The notes under the pieces are model-generated. The model had not been told where the DNA came from and ran no database searches. It saw only the letters and a list, made by a program, of their open reading frames with translations. DNA of 64,000 nt from Nocardioides daeguensis (lineage in GTDB: Bacteria > Actinomycetota > Actinomycetes > Propionibacteriales > Nocardioidaceae): the NCBI RefSeq assembly GCF_019192965.1, contig NZ_JAHTKU010000022.1:62001-126000 (forward strand), written 5' to 3'. A program made the translations under genes and the position numbers. Shown here piece by piece: positions 41,921-51,490 of this stretch. The first letter of the stretch is position 1; each line of letters starts with the position of its first letter.

Positions 41921-43000
41921 ATGGCCACGATCCTGATGGTGGGGACCCGCAAGGGGCTCTGGGTGGGGCGCTCGGAGGACCGGGTCGACTGGGACTTCAC
42001 CGGTCCCCACCACGACATGGAGGAGGTCTACTCCTGTCTGGTCGACACCCGCGGGCCCGTGCCGCGGCTGTTCGCCGGCGCCTCGTCGAGCTGGCTGGGC
42101 CCCCAGCTGCGCTGGTCCGACGACCTCGGCGAGACCTGGCAGGAGACGCCCAACGGCGCGATCCGGTTCCCGGAGGGCGCTGGGGCCACCGTCGAGCGGA
42201 TCTGGCAGGTCGTCCCCGGTGCTGCCGACGGCGTCCTGCACGCCGGCACCGAGCCCGGCGCGGTCTTCACCTCACGCGACGGCGGGGCGAGCTTCGCGCT
42301 CGAGGAGGGACTGTGGAACCACCCGCACCGCGCCGAATGGGGTGCCGGCTTCGGCGGCCAGGCCTTCCACACGGTGCTGCCGCATCCCGCCCACCCCGAC
42401 TCGATGACGGTCGCCATCTCGACCGGCGGCGTCTACCGCACCACCGACGGCGGCGCATCGTGGGAGCCGCGAAACAAGGGCATCCGCGCCGACTTCCTCC
42501 CCGAGGACCAGCGCTACCCGGAGTTCGGGCAGTGCGTCCACAAGGTCACCCGCCACCCGTCGCGTCCCGAGCGGCTCTACGCCCAGAACCACGGCGGCGT
42601 CTACCGCTCCGACGACGAGGGCGGCTCCTGGACCTCGATCGGCGACGACCTGCCCAGCGACTTCGGGTTCCCGGTCGTCGTCCACCCCCACCGGCCCGAC
42701 ACGATCTGGGTCTTCCCGCTCGGCGGCGGTGACCGCCGCTACCCGCCCGATGCCAACGCCCGCGTGTGGCGCTCCGACGACGCGGGCCAGACCTGGACGG
42801 CGTACGGCGACGGGTTGCCCGACGCGTTCTACGTCGGCGTCATGCGCGACGCCCTCTGCGCCGACACCCACGACCCCGCCGGGCTCTACCTCGGCGCCCG
42901 CAACGGCTCGGTGTGGGCCTCCGCCGACGACGGCGAGACCTGGCGCTCGATCGTCACCGACCTGCCCGACGTCATGGCGGTCAAGGTCGGGGTCGTGTAG
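41921..43000 (+). CDS. BNR-repeat / exo-alpha-sialidase-like propeller protein
   Basis: The 359 residues have no signal peptide. Four or more Asp-box (SxDxGxTW) repeats are visible: SDDLGETWQETPN, SRDGGASFALEE, TTDGGASWEPRN, SDDEGGSWTSIG, SDDAGQTWTAYG and ADDGETWRSIV. These mark a beta-propeller like those in sialidases and photosystem II assembly factor YCF48. Sialidase catalytic arginines are not evident, so activity is uncertain. AAGGAG precedes the ATG at 41921, which gives the usual MATILMVGTRKGLWVG start. Confidence 0.82.
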   Translation: MATILMVGTRKGLWVGRSEDRVDWDFTGPHHDMEEVYSCLVDTRGPVPRLFAGASSSWLGPQLRWSDDLGETWQETPNGAIRFPEGAGATVERIWQVVPGAADGVLHAGTEPGAVFTSRDGGASFALEEGLWNHPHRAEWGAGFGGQAFHTVLPHPAHPDSMTVAISTGGVYRTTDGGASWEPRNKGIRADFLPEDQRYPEFGQCVHKVTRHPSRPERLYAQNHGGVYRSDDEGGSWTSIGDDLPSDFGFPVVVHPHRPDTIWVFPLGGGDRRYPPDANARVWRSDDAGQTWTAYGDGLPDAFYVGVMRDALCADTHDPAGLYLGARNGSVWASADDGETWRSIVTDLPDVMAVKVGVV

Positions 43001-43120
43001 GCGCCTGCCAAGCGCGCCCGCGGTGCCCCGGACCCACCCCGCCGCGATCGCCGCCCCTGCCCGGGACCGCCGGCGCTTAAGGCGGCTGCGGAGGAAATGC
43101 TCCCGGCTGGCGCACAGGCG

Positions 43121-43126
43121 TAGCCT
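43121..43126 (+). promoter_or_regulatory. -10 box for a leaderless ilvD transcript
   Basis: TAGCCT lies 6 bases before the ilvD ATG at 43133. The GGAGG at about 43091 is too far away to serve as its ribosome binding site. Confidence 0.5.
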
Positions 43127-43132
43127 TGCGCC

Positions 43133-44980
43133 ATGCCCACCCTTCGTTCCGCGACGTCCACCTCGGGCCGCAACATGGCCGGCGCGCGTGCCCTGTGGCG
43201 CGCCACCGGCATGACCGACTCGGACTTCGGCAAGCCGATCATCGCCATCGCGAACTCGTTCACCGAGTTCGTCCCCGGTCACGTCCACCTGCGTGACCTG
43301 GGCAAGATCGTCGCGGAGTCGGTCGTCGCCAACGGCGGTGTCGCGAAGGAGTTCAACACGATCGCCGTCGACGACGGCATCGCGATGGGCCACGGCGGCA
43401 TGCTCTACTCCCTGCCGAGCCGCGAGCTGATCGCGGACGCGGTGGAGTACATGGTCAACGCCCACTGCGCCGACGCGATCGTGTGCATCTCCAACTGCGA
43501 CAAGATCACCCCGGGCATGCTGCTGGCGAGCCTGCGCCTCAACATCCCGGTGGTCTTCGTGTCCGGCGGCCCGATGGAGGCCGGCAAGACCACCGCCATC
43601 GAGGGCATCGTGCACAGCAAGCTCGACCTGGTCGACGCGATGGTGGCCTCCGCCAACGAGGCCGTCACCGACGAGCAGCTCGACACCATCGAACGCTCGG
43701 CGTGCCCGACCTGCGGCTCCTGCTCGGGCATGTTCACCGCCAACTCGATGAACTGCCTGACCGAGGCGATCGGCCTGTCCCTGCCGGGCAACGGCTCGAC
43801 CCTGGCCACCCACGCCAAGCGCCGGGCGCTGTTCGAGGAGGCCGGCCGGGTCGTGATGGACCTGTGCCGCCGCTACTACGGGGACGACGACGAGTCGGTG
43901 CTGCCGCGCAACATCGCCAACCGCGAGGCGTTCGAGAACGCCGTCGCGCTCGACGTCGCGATGGGCGGCTCCACCAACACCGTGCTCCACCTGCTGGCGG
44001 CGGCCCGCGAGGCCGAGCTCGACTTCGACGTCCACGACATCGACGCGATCTCCCGTCGCGTGCCGTGCCTCAGCAAGGTCGCCCCCAACTCCCCGAAGTT
44101 CCACATGGAGGACGTCCACCGCGCCGGAGGCATCCCCGCCCTGCTCGGCGAGCTGCGCCGCGGCGGCGCGCTCAAGGAGGGCGTCCACTCGGTCCACGCG
44201 CCGAACCTCGACGAGTGGCTCGACAAGTGGGACATCCGCAGCGCGAACCCGTCGCCCGAGGCGCTGGAGCTGTTCCAGGCCGCTCCTGGCGGAGTCCGTA
44301 CGACGGAGCCGTTCTCCACCGAGAACCGCTGGGGCTCCCTCGACACCGACGCGGCGGAGGGCTGCATCCGCGACTTCGAGCACGCCTACTCCGCCGACGG
44401 CGGCCTGGCGATCCTGACCGGCAACATCGCCGCGGACGGCTGCGTCGTGAAGACCGCGGGCGTCCCCGACGACTGCCTCGTCTTCCACGGCACCGCGATC
44501 GTCTTCGAGTCGCAGGACGCCGCTGTCGAGGGCATCTTGGGCAAGAAGGTCGAGGAGGGCCACGTCGTGGTCATCCGCTACGAGGGGCCCAAGGGCGGCC
44601 CCGGCATGCAGGAGATGCTCTACCCGACGGCCTTCCTCAAGGGTCGCGGCCTGGGCCAGAAGTGCGCGCTCATCACCGACGGCCGGTTCTCCGGCGGGAC
44701 CAGCGGGCTGTCCATCGGGCACATCTCGCCCGAGGCGGCCGGCGGTGGCGTGATCGCGCTGGTCGAGGACGGCGACCCGATCTCGATCGACATCCCCAAC
44801 CGGACCATCCACCTCGACGTGGACGAGCACACCCTGGCCGCGCGGCGGGTCCTGCAGGAGAAGCGCGACAAGCCGTACACCCCGCTCGACCGGCAGCGGC
44901 CCGTCTCGGCAGCGCTGCGGGCCTACGCGTCGATGGCCACCGCGGCCTCCGACGGCGCCTACCGCCGCGTCCCCGAGTGA
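43133..44980 (+). CDS. ilvD: Dihydroxy-acid dehydratase
   Basis: Fe-S enzyme that dehydrates dihydroxy acids in valine, isoleucine and leucine synthesis. At 615 residues it has full length. Cluster and active-site motifs are present: CISNCDKITPGML (with Cys), CPTCGSCSGMFTANSMNCL, and GRFSGGTSGLSIGHISPEAA near the C-terminus. It is separate from the ilvBNC operon 8 kb away, as often seen. It is probably leaderless. Confidence 0.96.
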   Translation: MPTLRSATSTSGRNMAGARALWRATGMTDSDFGKPIIAIANSFTEFVPGHVHLRDLGKIVAESVVANGGVAKEFNTIAVDDGIAMGHGGMLYSLPSRELIADAVEYMVNAHCADAIVCISNCDKITPGMLLASLRLNIPVVFVSGGPMEAGKTTAIEGIVHSKLDLVDAMVASANEAVTDEQLDTIERSACPTCGSCSGMFTANSMNCLTEAIGLSLPGNGSTLATHAKRRALFEEAGRVVMDLCRRYYGDDDESVLPRNIANREAFENAVALDVAMGGSTNTVLHLLAAAREAELDFDVHDIDAISRRVPCLSKVAPNSPKFHMEDVHRAGGIPALLGELRRGGALKEGVHSVHAPNLDEWLDKWDIRSANPSPEALELFQAAPGGVRTTEPFSTENRWGSLDTDAAEGCIRDFEHAYSADGGLAILTGNIAADGCVVKTAGVPDDCLVFHGTAIVFESQDAAVEGILGKKVEEGHVVVIRYEGPKGGPGMQEMLYPTAFLKGRGLGQKCALITDGRFSGGTSGLSIGHISPEAAGGGVIALVEDGDPISIDIPNRTIHLDVDEHTLAARRVLQEKRDKPYTPLDRQRPVSAALRAYASMATAASDGAYRRVPE

Positions 44981-44994
44981 TCGCGGGCTGAGCG

Positions 44995-45960
44995 GTGGGC
45001 AAGGTCCACGCCAGGGTCGAGGGACGGCTCCGGGAGTTCGTCGACGCCCAGCAGGTCTTCTTCGTCGCGACCGCACCACTCGCCGCCGACGGTCACCTCA
45101 ACCTGTCGCCGCGCGGCATCCCGGGGACCTTCGGCATGGTCGACGAGACCACGTTCGCCTGGCTCGACGGCACCGGCAGCGGCAGTGAGACGATCGCCCA
45201 CCTGCGCGAGAACGGCCGGATCACGGTGATGTTCTGCGCGTTCGAGGGCGCGCCCAACATCGTGCGCTTCCACGGCCGCGGCCGGGTGGTGACCGTCTAC
45301 GACGAGGGGTACGCCGACCTGGCCGCCCGGTTCGCCGACCTGCCCGGCGCCCGTGCGGTGGTGGTCGTCGACATCGAGCGGATCTCAGACTCGTGCGGCT
45401 GGTCCGTGCCGCTGATGGAGTACGCCGGCGAGCGTGACCTGCTCGCGCCGTACTTCGAGCGCAAGGGGGTCGACGGCTCGGCCGACTACCGCCGCCGCAA
45501 GAACCGCACCAGCATCGACGGCCTGCCGGCCTTCGACTTCGACCCGCTCGACGAGTGGGGCACGCTCGAGGGGCTCGGCCGGATCCGCGAGCGGTTCGCC
45601 GCGCAGATCGACGGCTGGCGGGCGCCGTACTCCTGGGGGCTCGCCCTCGACGGCGAGCCCGGCCACGTCAACGCGCCCGGCGGCCAGCACGGCCTGCCAG
45701 CGGTCATCCTCGCGACGGTGCTCAAGCACGACGGCGCCACGGCGACGCTCGACGTGAGCCGGCAACAGCTGGACGAGGCGATCACGACCCTCGCACCGGC
45801 CGCGGCCTGCACCGAGGTCGGTCACCCCAACCTCGCTGCCTGGCGGGCGCTGCGCGACGCGCACGAGGAGCGGGGCGGTGCGATCACGGCCGTCTTCGTC
45901 GGGGACGCCGACGACCCCGTGTCCTCCGCGACCGACGCGACCCTGCGCGCCCGCTGGTGA
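44995..45960 (+). CDS. Pyridoxamine 5'-phosphate oxidase-family protein with extra C-terminal domain
   Basis: The 321 residues begin with a split-barrel flavin fold (about 1-135: VFFVATAPLAADGHLNLSPR, HLRENGRITVMFCAFEGAPN, VRFHGRGRVVTVYDE), typical of FMN- or F420-binding PNPOx relatives. Residues 140-200 carry the usual tail (SCGWSVPLMEYAGER). The last ~120 residues have no family I recognise. The GTG at 44995 lies 14 bases after ilvD, so they may be cotranscribed. Substrate and cofactor are unknown; true pyridoxamine oxidase activity is unlikely. Confidence 0.75.
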   Translation: MGKVHARVEGRLREFVDAQQVFFVATAPLAADGHLNLSPRGIPGTFGMVDETTFAWLDGTGSGSETIAHLRENGRITVMFCAFEGAPNIVRFHGRGRVVTVYDEGYADLAARFADLPGARAVVVVDIERISDSCGWSVPLMEYAGERDLLAPYFERKGVDGSADYRRRKNRTSIDGLPAFDFDPLDEWGTLEGLGRIRERFAAQIDGWRAPYSWGLALDGEPGHVNAPGGQHGLPAVILATVLKHDGATATLDVSRQQLDEAITTLAPAAACTEVGHPNLAAWRALRDAHEERGGAITAVFVGDADDPVSSATDATLRARW

Positions 45961-46916
45961 CCGGGCCGCACCGCGTCGCCGCCGTCCTCATCGTGGGGTT
46001 GGCGCTGCTGCTCGCCGCGTTCACCGACCCGGGACACGGTGACCGCGACCGTGCCGAGCCGCGGCCGGTCCTCGCCGGCGGCGAGGGCGCGACCGCGTCG
46101 TCACCGCCCACCCCGCCCACGCTGCCGAGCGGCACCCCGCGCTGGCAGAGCGAGCGGGTGCTCCCGGACCGCGGGATGCTCATCGCCTACTACGGCACGG
46201 CAGGGAGCGGTTCGCTCGGCGTGCTGGGGGAGACGTCGCCGCGGAGGGCATTGCGCCGGCTGCAGCACGCGGCCGCGCCGTTCGAGCGCCCGGGCCGCCC
46301 GGTCCGCCCGGTGTTCGAGCTGATCGTCACCGTCGCCGACGGCCACCCCGGCAAGGACCGCGACTTCAGCCACGACATCGGCCGGGACGCCGTACGGACG
46401 TACGTCGACGCGGCCCGTGAGCTCGGCGCCCTCCTCGTGCTCGACATCCAGCCCGGTCGCTCCGACTTCCTCGAGGTCGCGCGGCGGTGGGAGTGGGCGC
46501 TCGAGCAACCCCACGTCAGCCTCGCCATCGACCCGGAGTGGCGGGTGCGGCGCGGCCAGCGCCCCGCCCAGGTGATCGGCAGCGTGGGCGCCGGCGAGGT
46601 CAACCGCACCAGCGCCTGGCTGTCGCAGCTCGTCGTCGAGCACGACCTGCCCGAGAAGCTGTTCGTGGTCCACCAGTTCCGGACCGCCATGGTGCGTCAC
46701 ATCGGCCGGGTCAAGCCTCGCGACGGCCTCCAGCTCCTCCAGCACGTCGACGGCTTCGGCACCCGCGGCCAGAAGCTCGCCACCTACCGAGCCGTCGCCC
46801 GCCCGGACATCTTCGCGATGGGCTTCAAGCTGTTCTACGACGAGGACGTGCACCGGATGGGTGCGAAGGCGGTCCACCGGATCCGCCCGCGCGTCCGCTT
46901 CGTGTCCTTCCAGTGA
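45957..46916 (+). CDS. Exported protein of unknown function, probably TIM-barrel-like
   Basis: The 319 residues have an N-terminal hydrophobic segment (RVAAVLIVGLALLLAAF) as a signal or anchor and a Pro/Ser/Thr linker. The folded domain (about 60-319) has conserved-looking strands: RGMLIAYYGTAGSGSLGVLG, GALLVLDIQPGRSDF, VSLAIDPEWRV, KLFVVHQFRTAMV and FAMGFKLFYDED. These spaced acidic strand ends (D, D/E) resemble a glycoside-hydrolase-like barrel, though no family can be named. The start overlaps the preceding gene (GTGA). Confidence 0.65.
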   Translation: MTGPHRVAAVLIVGLALLLAAFTDPGHGDRDRAEPRPVLAGGEGATASSPPTPPTLPSGTPRWQSERVLPDRGMLIAYYGTAGSGSLGVLGETSPRRALRRLQHAAAPFERPGRPVRPVFELIVTVADGHPGKDRDFSHDIGRDAVRTYVDAARELGALLVLDIQPGRSDFLEVARRWEWALEQPHVSLAIDPEWRVRRGQRPAQVIGSVGAGEVNRTSAWLSQLVVEHDLPEKLFVVHQFRTAMVRHIGRVKPRDGLQLLQHVDGFGTRGQKLATYRAVARPDIFAMGFKLFYDEDVHRMGAKAVHRIRPRVRFVSFQ

Positions 46917-46934
46917 GCCGCCAGTGAGCCACCC

Positions 46935-47666
46935 GTGAGTGAGGGGATGTCGATGGAGACCAACGAGCACGGTCAGGGGATCGGCGCCCCGGTTCCCGGG
47001 TGGGAGCCGCGCCCCTGGCCCGAGCCGGTCCTGCTGGAGGGCCGGTACGTCGCCGTCGAGCCCCTCGGCTCGGCCCGCTACGCCGAGCTGTTCGCCGCGA
47101 CCTGCGGAGCCGAGGACGCCGGCCTGTGGACCTATCGGCCGGTCCCGAGGCCGCGCACCCTGCCCGAGCTGTGGATGCACCTGGCCGCTCACGTCGACGA
47201 CCCCGCGACCGTGACCTTCGCGCTGGTCCCGTTGGAGGGCGACGCCGCGGGGACGGCGGCCGGCCTCGCGTCGTACATGAGGATCGAGCCGGGCCACGGC
47301 CAGGTCGAGGTCGGCGGCGTCCTGTTCGGCCGCGCGCTGCAGCGCACGCGGGCGGCCACCGAGGCGATCCACCTGCTGATGCGGCACGCCTTCGACCTGG
47401 GCTACCGGCGCTTCGAGTGGAAGTGCGACAGTCTCAACGAGCCGTCGCGGCGCGCCGCGCTGCGGCTCGGGTTCGTCGAGGAGGGCCGGTTCCGCAACCA
47501 CATGGTGGTCCAGGGCCGCAGCCGCGACACCGACTGGTTCTCGGTCACCGACGCCGAGTGGCCGGCCGTGCGCGCCGTCCACGAGCGGTGGCTCGACCAC
47601 GCGAACTTCGACGCCGCCGGCCGGCAGCGAACGGCGCTGTCGAGCAGGAGGGGCGTGTCCGGCTGA
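46935..47666 (+). CDS. GNAT-family N-acetyltransferase (RimJ/RimL-like)
   Basis: The 243 residues match the RimJ/RimL group: LLEGRYVAVEPLGSARYAEL, LASYMRIEPGHGQVEVGGVL, the acetyl-CoA region ATEAIHLLMRHAFDLGYRRF, EWKCDSLNEPSRRAALRLGF, and EEGRFRNHMVVQGRSRDTDW. It uses acetyl-CoA to acetylate an amine; the acceptor is unknown. The GTG start at 46935 is one of several close candidates. The stop lies inside a perfect hairpin shared with the convergent subtilase gene. Confidence 0.85.
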   Translation: MSEGMSMETNEHGQGIGAPVPGWEPRPWPEPVLLEGRYVAVEPLGSARYAELFAATCGAEDAGLWTYRPVPRPRTLPELWMHLAAHVDDPATVTFALVPLEGDAAGTAAGLASYMRIEPGHGQVEVGGVLFGRALQRTRAATEAIHLLMRHAFDLGYRRFEWKCDSLNEPSRRAALRLGFVEEGRFRNHMVVQGRSRDTDWFSVTDAEWPAVRAVHERWLDHANFDAAGRQRTALSSRRGVSG

Positions 47667-47686
47667 GGTCGCGCCCCGACCTCAGC
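47662..47686. terminator. Bidirectional terminator hairpin containing both stop codons
   Basis: GCTGAGGTCG (47662-47671) pairs perfectly with CGACCTCAGC (47677-47686) around a CGCCC loop. The upper arm contains the TGA of the acetyltransferase, and the lower arm the TGA (minus strand) of the subtilase. Confidence 0.7.
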
Positions 47687-50600
47687 GGCGCACCTTCAGC
47701 GTGGCGCTCGCCTCGCTGCCCAAGGTGGTGCCGCTGCCGGGATAGGAGACCACGATCCTCACCTTGCCCGTCCTCAGGTAGCGCGGCAGCCGCAGCCTGG
47801 CCTCGCCGTTCACGAGCATCAGCGTGGCGTCCACCCGGCGCCCGGCGCCGGTGAGGCGGACCCTCACGCTGCCGCTCGCCGCGGCTCCTGCGCTGCTCAC
47901 GCGGATGGTCAGCGGCACCCGCTTGCCCCGGACCCTCGGCCTGCGCGCCGTGCTCAGGGTCACGGCGGAGGACTGCTGGGCGGCCGGCGGGGTGGCGTTG
48001 ACGCTCACCGTGCCGCTGATGGTCTCCTCGCGCGTACCCGGGTCGTCGGTGGTGTGCCGCAGGGTCCGGGTGATCACCGCCCCGGCCGGCTGGCCGGCGT
48101 CGACCGTCGCCTGGTAGGTCAGCACGACCGGGTCGCCGGCGGCGATCCTGGCCGCGGCGGCGAGCTGGGCCCGGGTGCCGTGCCAGGTGACGGTGCCACC
48201 GGCGAGGCTGCCGCCGCCCGTGATGGACGACGCGACCACGCTCATGCCGGGCCCGGGGGCGTCGTGGATGGTGTAGACGGGCTCGGTGCCGGGCAGGTCG
48301 GGGGCGATGCGCACGCGGTAGGTGACCGGTTCGCCGGGGCCGGCAGCGGTGCTGGCGGTGTCGGCAGCGATGTCGCCGGACGGATCGCGGCGCAACCGGA
48401 TCAGGGTCGCCTGGTCCGCGATGAACAGCACCGCAGTCGAGGAGCCACTGGTCAGGTCGGCCAGGTCCCAGGTCGCGCGGACCCGGGCCTGGCCGCTGGT
48501 CGCCGGCGTGACCGTGAGCCGGCCGTCGGCCGCACCGGTGAGCAGGAGGTTGCGGTCGTAGGCGTCGCCGGCGGGGCTGCCCGCGTAGCTCTGCACCAGG
48601 ACCCACCAGGTGCCCGGCGTGGGATTGCGGATCAGGCAGCGCTCGGCGGATCCGTAGCGGCCCGAGGCGCACTTCAAGGTGGCGTTCGACGGCATGGCGC
48701 CGGTGCCGAGGTAGAGGTCGAGGTCGGCATCGCCGGTGTGGCCCACACCGACGCGCAGGGCGGTCGTGCCGTCCGGAACCGTCACCGGGTACCAGTCCAC
48801 CTGTCCGAGATCGTCGAAGACGTTGGCGGGGGTGGGGTCGGGCAGCACCGAGCGGTGCTCGGTCTGGACGTCGGCGAGGCTGGTGACGGACAGCGGGGTG
48901 GTCTCGGTGGCACGCACCCCCGGCAGGATCACCGAGGACGCGCTCCGGCGGGCGGTCACTGTGGAGGACAGGGGAGCGCGGTGGGTGCCGACCTTCACCG
49001 ACACGGGGAGGTGGAGCGTCCCGGAGTCGGAACCGACGGGAGGCGTGAGGACGACGCTGCCCTCGAGCCACTTGCCGGACGTGGCGCCGGACACGTCGGC
49101 GGTGACGTCGAGGGTGGCGGTGTCGCCGGAGGCGAGCGTGAAGGTGCTGTTGCTGGTGGCCAGGGTCAGGCCGGGGGCGGCCGACGTCGAGACGGTCCAG
49201 GTGCCGGCGCCGGTCGCGGTGGCCTCGAGGGTGCGCGACCAGGAGCAGTCGGCGACGCACGTCGAGTCCATCAGCGCCGGCATGTTGAGCTGACGAGGAT
49301 CGCCGTCCTGGTCCGGGTCGGCGGCCAGGTAGTCGGCCGTGGTGATGTCGAGGACCAGCCCGGCCTTCGCGGCTGCCGGCAGGTCGATCCGGCCCGCCCC
49401 CTGCTCGTGCCAGGTGGCGGGGCCACGGTCGATGTCGCGGACCCCGGCGTCGGCGCTGCTCATCAGCGCGGACTGCACCTCGGCGGGCGTCCAGTCCGGG
49501 TGCAGGTCGGCGAGCAGCGCGGTGCCGCCCGCGACGTGCGGCGAGGCCATCGACGTGCCGGAGAGGGTGCCGTAGGCGACCGCGTTGTCGGTGCCGTAGG
49601 CCGCCAGGACCTCGACGCCCGGCGCCGCCACCTGCGGGGCGAGGGTGTCGGCGGCCCGGTTCGGGCCGCGGCTGGAGAAGTCGGCGAGCACGTCGACCGG
49701 TGCGGCGTCCTCGGGGGTCCGGGGGCCGGTGAGCGTGGTGGTGGCGGGGGCGGGGGACCGCTCGGCCAGCCAGCCGCGGAGGGCGTCGGCGTCGGCCTTC
49801 GAGAGATGGACGGTCGCGATGCTGTGGGGGTCGTAGTTGATGGACTGTCCCGCGCTCGTGTTGGCGAGGATCATCCCGACGGCGCCGCGGGCCGCGACGG
49901 CGGTCGACTTGTCGGTCCGGGCAGTGGTCCCGCGGTCGCAGATGACCACGGCGTCGGTGAGGTCCGCGGTGGTCAGGTCCTGGGAACGGCACTGGCCCTG
50001 GAAGCTGCCGGTGCCGTAGGCGCGCGCGTCGATGATGGTCGCGGTGATGGGCGCCGGGGGTGCGGGGTAGCTGCCGCCGCCCCGGATGTCCGGGAGGCCG
50101 GCGCCGCCCGACGTGGTGTCGATGACGGCGTTCGCCAGGTACGGCGCTCGGCTCGTCGCGGCCACGGAGGTGGCCCAGGGGATGTCGCCGGAGGCGACCA
50201 GGGTCGAGCCGCCGTCGGCGGGGGCGCCGGTCGCGGTGGCGTTGTTGCCCGCCGAGGTGACGAAGCGGATGCCCGCGTGGCGCGCGCTGAGGATCGCCTT
50301 CGACTTCGGGTCGTGCCACAGGTCGGTGACGTTGGCCAGGTTGGTGGAGCCGATCGAGTGGTTGAGGACGTCGACGCCGTCGCGGATCGCCTGGTCGATC
50401 GCGGCGATCACGCTGCTGTCGGGACAGCCGGCTCCGTTGACGCACACGTCGTAGGAGATGAGGTTGGCGTGCGGGGCGACGCCGGCGATGACGGTCGGCG
50501 GTGGACCGGGGACCTGCTGCTGGTTCCCGGCGGCGGTGGAGGCGACGTGGCTGCCGTGGCCCTGGGAGTCGTAGCGCGCGGTCTCGGCGCCGAAGCGGTA

Positions 50601-51359
50601 GGCGCCGATCAGCTTCTCGGTGCACCCCCAGTCGGCTTGGTAGTCGGGGTCGGCCGGGTCGCACATGCCCAGGTAGTTGCCTGCGCCGCGCGGGTTGGTG
50701 TGGACGTAGCCGTCGCCGCCGTCGGCGGTCGGGACGGTCGTGGCGAAGGCCGGGTTCGCCGGGTTGATCCCGCTGTCGATGATGCCGATCAGCATCCCCT
50801 CGCCCCGGGTGCCCTCGGGAAGCCCCGTGCCGTCCCAGAGCGCCGGGGCGCCGATCGTGTCGAGCTCGACGCTGCTGAGCGTGGCCACGTGGTCGACCGT
50901 GACGCTCGCGACGCCGGCGAGCTCGCTGACCTTGCGGGCCTGGCCCCGGGTCAGCTCGACGGCGAAGCCGTTGATCGCCTCGGTGTAGGTCTGGCTCACC
51001 TCGGCGGCGGCACCCACGATGGCAGAGACCTCGGCGATCACCCCACGCTGCTTGGTGCGCAGCTCGCGCCGGTAGGACGAGGCGGACGGCGCCTTCGTCA
51101 CCGTGGAGCCGTCGTCGTTGAGCGTGCGGGTCGGCACCGACTGGCCATGGAGCTGCACGAGGTAGGTCTCGGCGCCGGATGCGGTGCCGAGGTCCAGGAA
51201 CGTCTTGCCCGGGCCGCTCGGGGTGACCGGCTCGTCGTGGGCGGCCGGCACGATCTCAGGTGCGCCCGGCTGCGCCGTGGCCGCGCCGGGGAGGCAGGCA
51301 CCGGCCAGGGCCGACGCGAGCAGGACGGCGAGGGGGAGGACACGGCGGCGAGCGGACAC
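47682..51359 (-). CDS. Secreted S8 (subtilisin-family) serine protease, multidomain
   Basis: The 1225 residues begin with a signal sequence (VLPLAVLLASALAGACLPGA). An I9-like propeptide (to about 160) precedes the catalytic triad: Asp near 195 (IGIIDSGINP), His near 268 (GHGSHVASTAAG) and Ser near 602 (GTSMASPHVAGG). A PA domain is inserted around 450-530 (DAVVICDRGTTARTDKSTAV). Behind the catalytic unit come an Fn3-like region, a prepeptidase C-terminal-like domain (RVGVGHTGDADLDLYLG), a DUF11-like repeat and an Ig-like end (SGSVRVRLTGAGRRVD). The GTG at 51359 has AAGGAAG upstream. It is probably an extracellular nutrient-scavenging protease. Confidence 0.9.
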   Translation of the reverse strand: MSARRRVLPLAVLLASALAGACLPGAATAQPGAPEIVPAAHDEPVTPSGPGKTFLDLGTASGAETYLVQLHGQSVPTRTLNDDGSTVTKAPSASSYRRELRTKQRGVIAEVSAIVGAAAEVSQTYTEAINGFAVELTRGQARKVSELAGVASVTVDHVATLSSVELDTIGAPALWDGTGLPEGTRGEGMLIGIIDSGINPANPAFATTVPTADGGDGYVHTNPRGAGNYLGMCDPADPDYQADWGCTEKLIGAYRFGAETARYDSQGHGSHVASTAAGNQQQVPGPPPTVIAGVAPHANLISYDVCVNGAGCPDSSVIAAIDQAIRDGVDVLNHSIGSTNLANVTDLWHDPKSKAILSARHAGIRFVTSAGNNATATGAPADGGSTLVASGDIPWATSVAATSRAPYLANAVIDTTSGGAGLPDIRGGGSYPAPPAPITATIIDARAYGTGSFQGQCRSQDLTTADLTDAVVICDRGTTARTDKSTAVAARGAVGMILANTSAGQSINYDPHSIATVHLSKADADALRGWLAERSPAPATTTLTGPRTPEDAAPVDVLADFSSRGPNRAADTLAPQVAAPGVEVLAAYGTDNAVAYGTLSGTSMASPHVAGGTALLADLHPDWTPAEVQSALMSSADAGVRDIDRGPATWHEQGAGRIDLPAAAKAGLVLDITTADYLAADPDQDGDPRQLNMPALMDSTCVADCSWSRTLEATATGAGTWTVSTSAAPGLTLATSNSTFTLASGDTATLDVTADVSGATSGKWLEGSVVLTPPVGSDSGTLHLPVSVKVGTHRAPLSSTVTARRSASSVILPGVRATETTPLSVTSLADVQTEHRSVLPDPTPANVFDDLGQVDWYPVTVPDGTTALRVGVGHTGDADLDLYLGTGAMPSNATLKCASGRYGSAERCLIRNPTPGTWWVLVQSYAGSPAGDAYDRNLLLTGAADGRLTVTPATSGQARVRATWDLADLTSGSSTAVLFIADQATLIRLRRDPSGDIAADTASTAAGPGEPVTYRVRIAPDLPGTEPVYTIHDAPGPGMSVVASSITGGGSLAGGTVTWHGTRAQLAAAARIAAGDPVVLTYQATVDAGQPAGAVITRTLRHTTDDPGTREETISGTVSVNATPPAAQQSSAVTLSTARRPRVRGKRVPLTIRVSSAGAAASGSVRVRLTGAGRRVDATLMLVNGEARLRLPRYLRTGKVRIVVSYPGSGTTLGSEASATLKVRR

Positions 51360-51490
51360 GGGCTTCCTTCGGCAGGGGGCGGGCGCGAGCGGCGCGGGGC
51401 CGGGGCTCGTGGAGACTAGCGGGCCCGGCGGGGCGCCGGACTCGGGACGGCGTCCCGGTCGGAGGTGGGTGCGTCCGGCAGACTGGGCCC

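Noticed and set aside
48054..51419. 1121-codon plus-strand open frame opposite the subtilase
   Set aside because: The minus frame has the full Asp-His-Ser triad and signal peptide; the plus frame is Gly/Arg/Val filler typical of a high-GC shadow.
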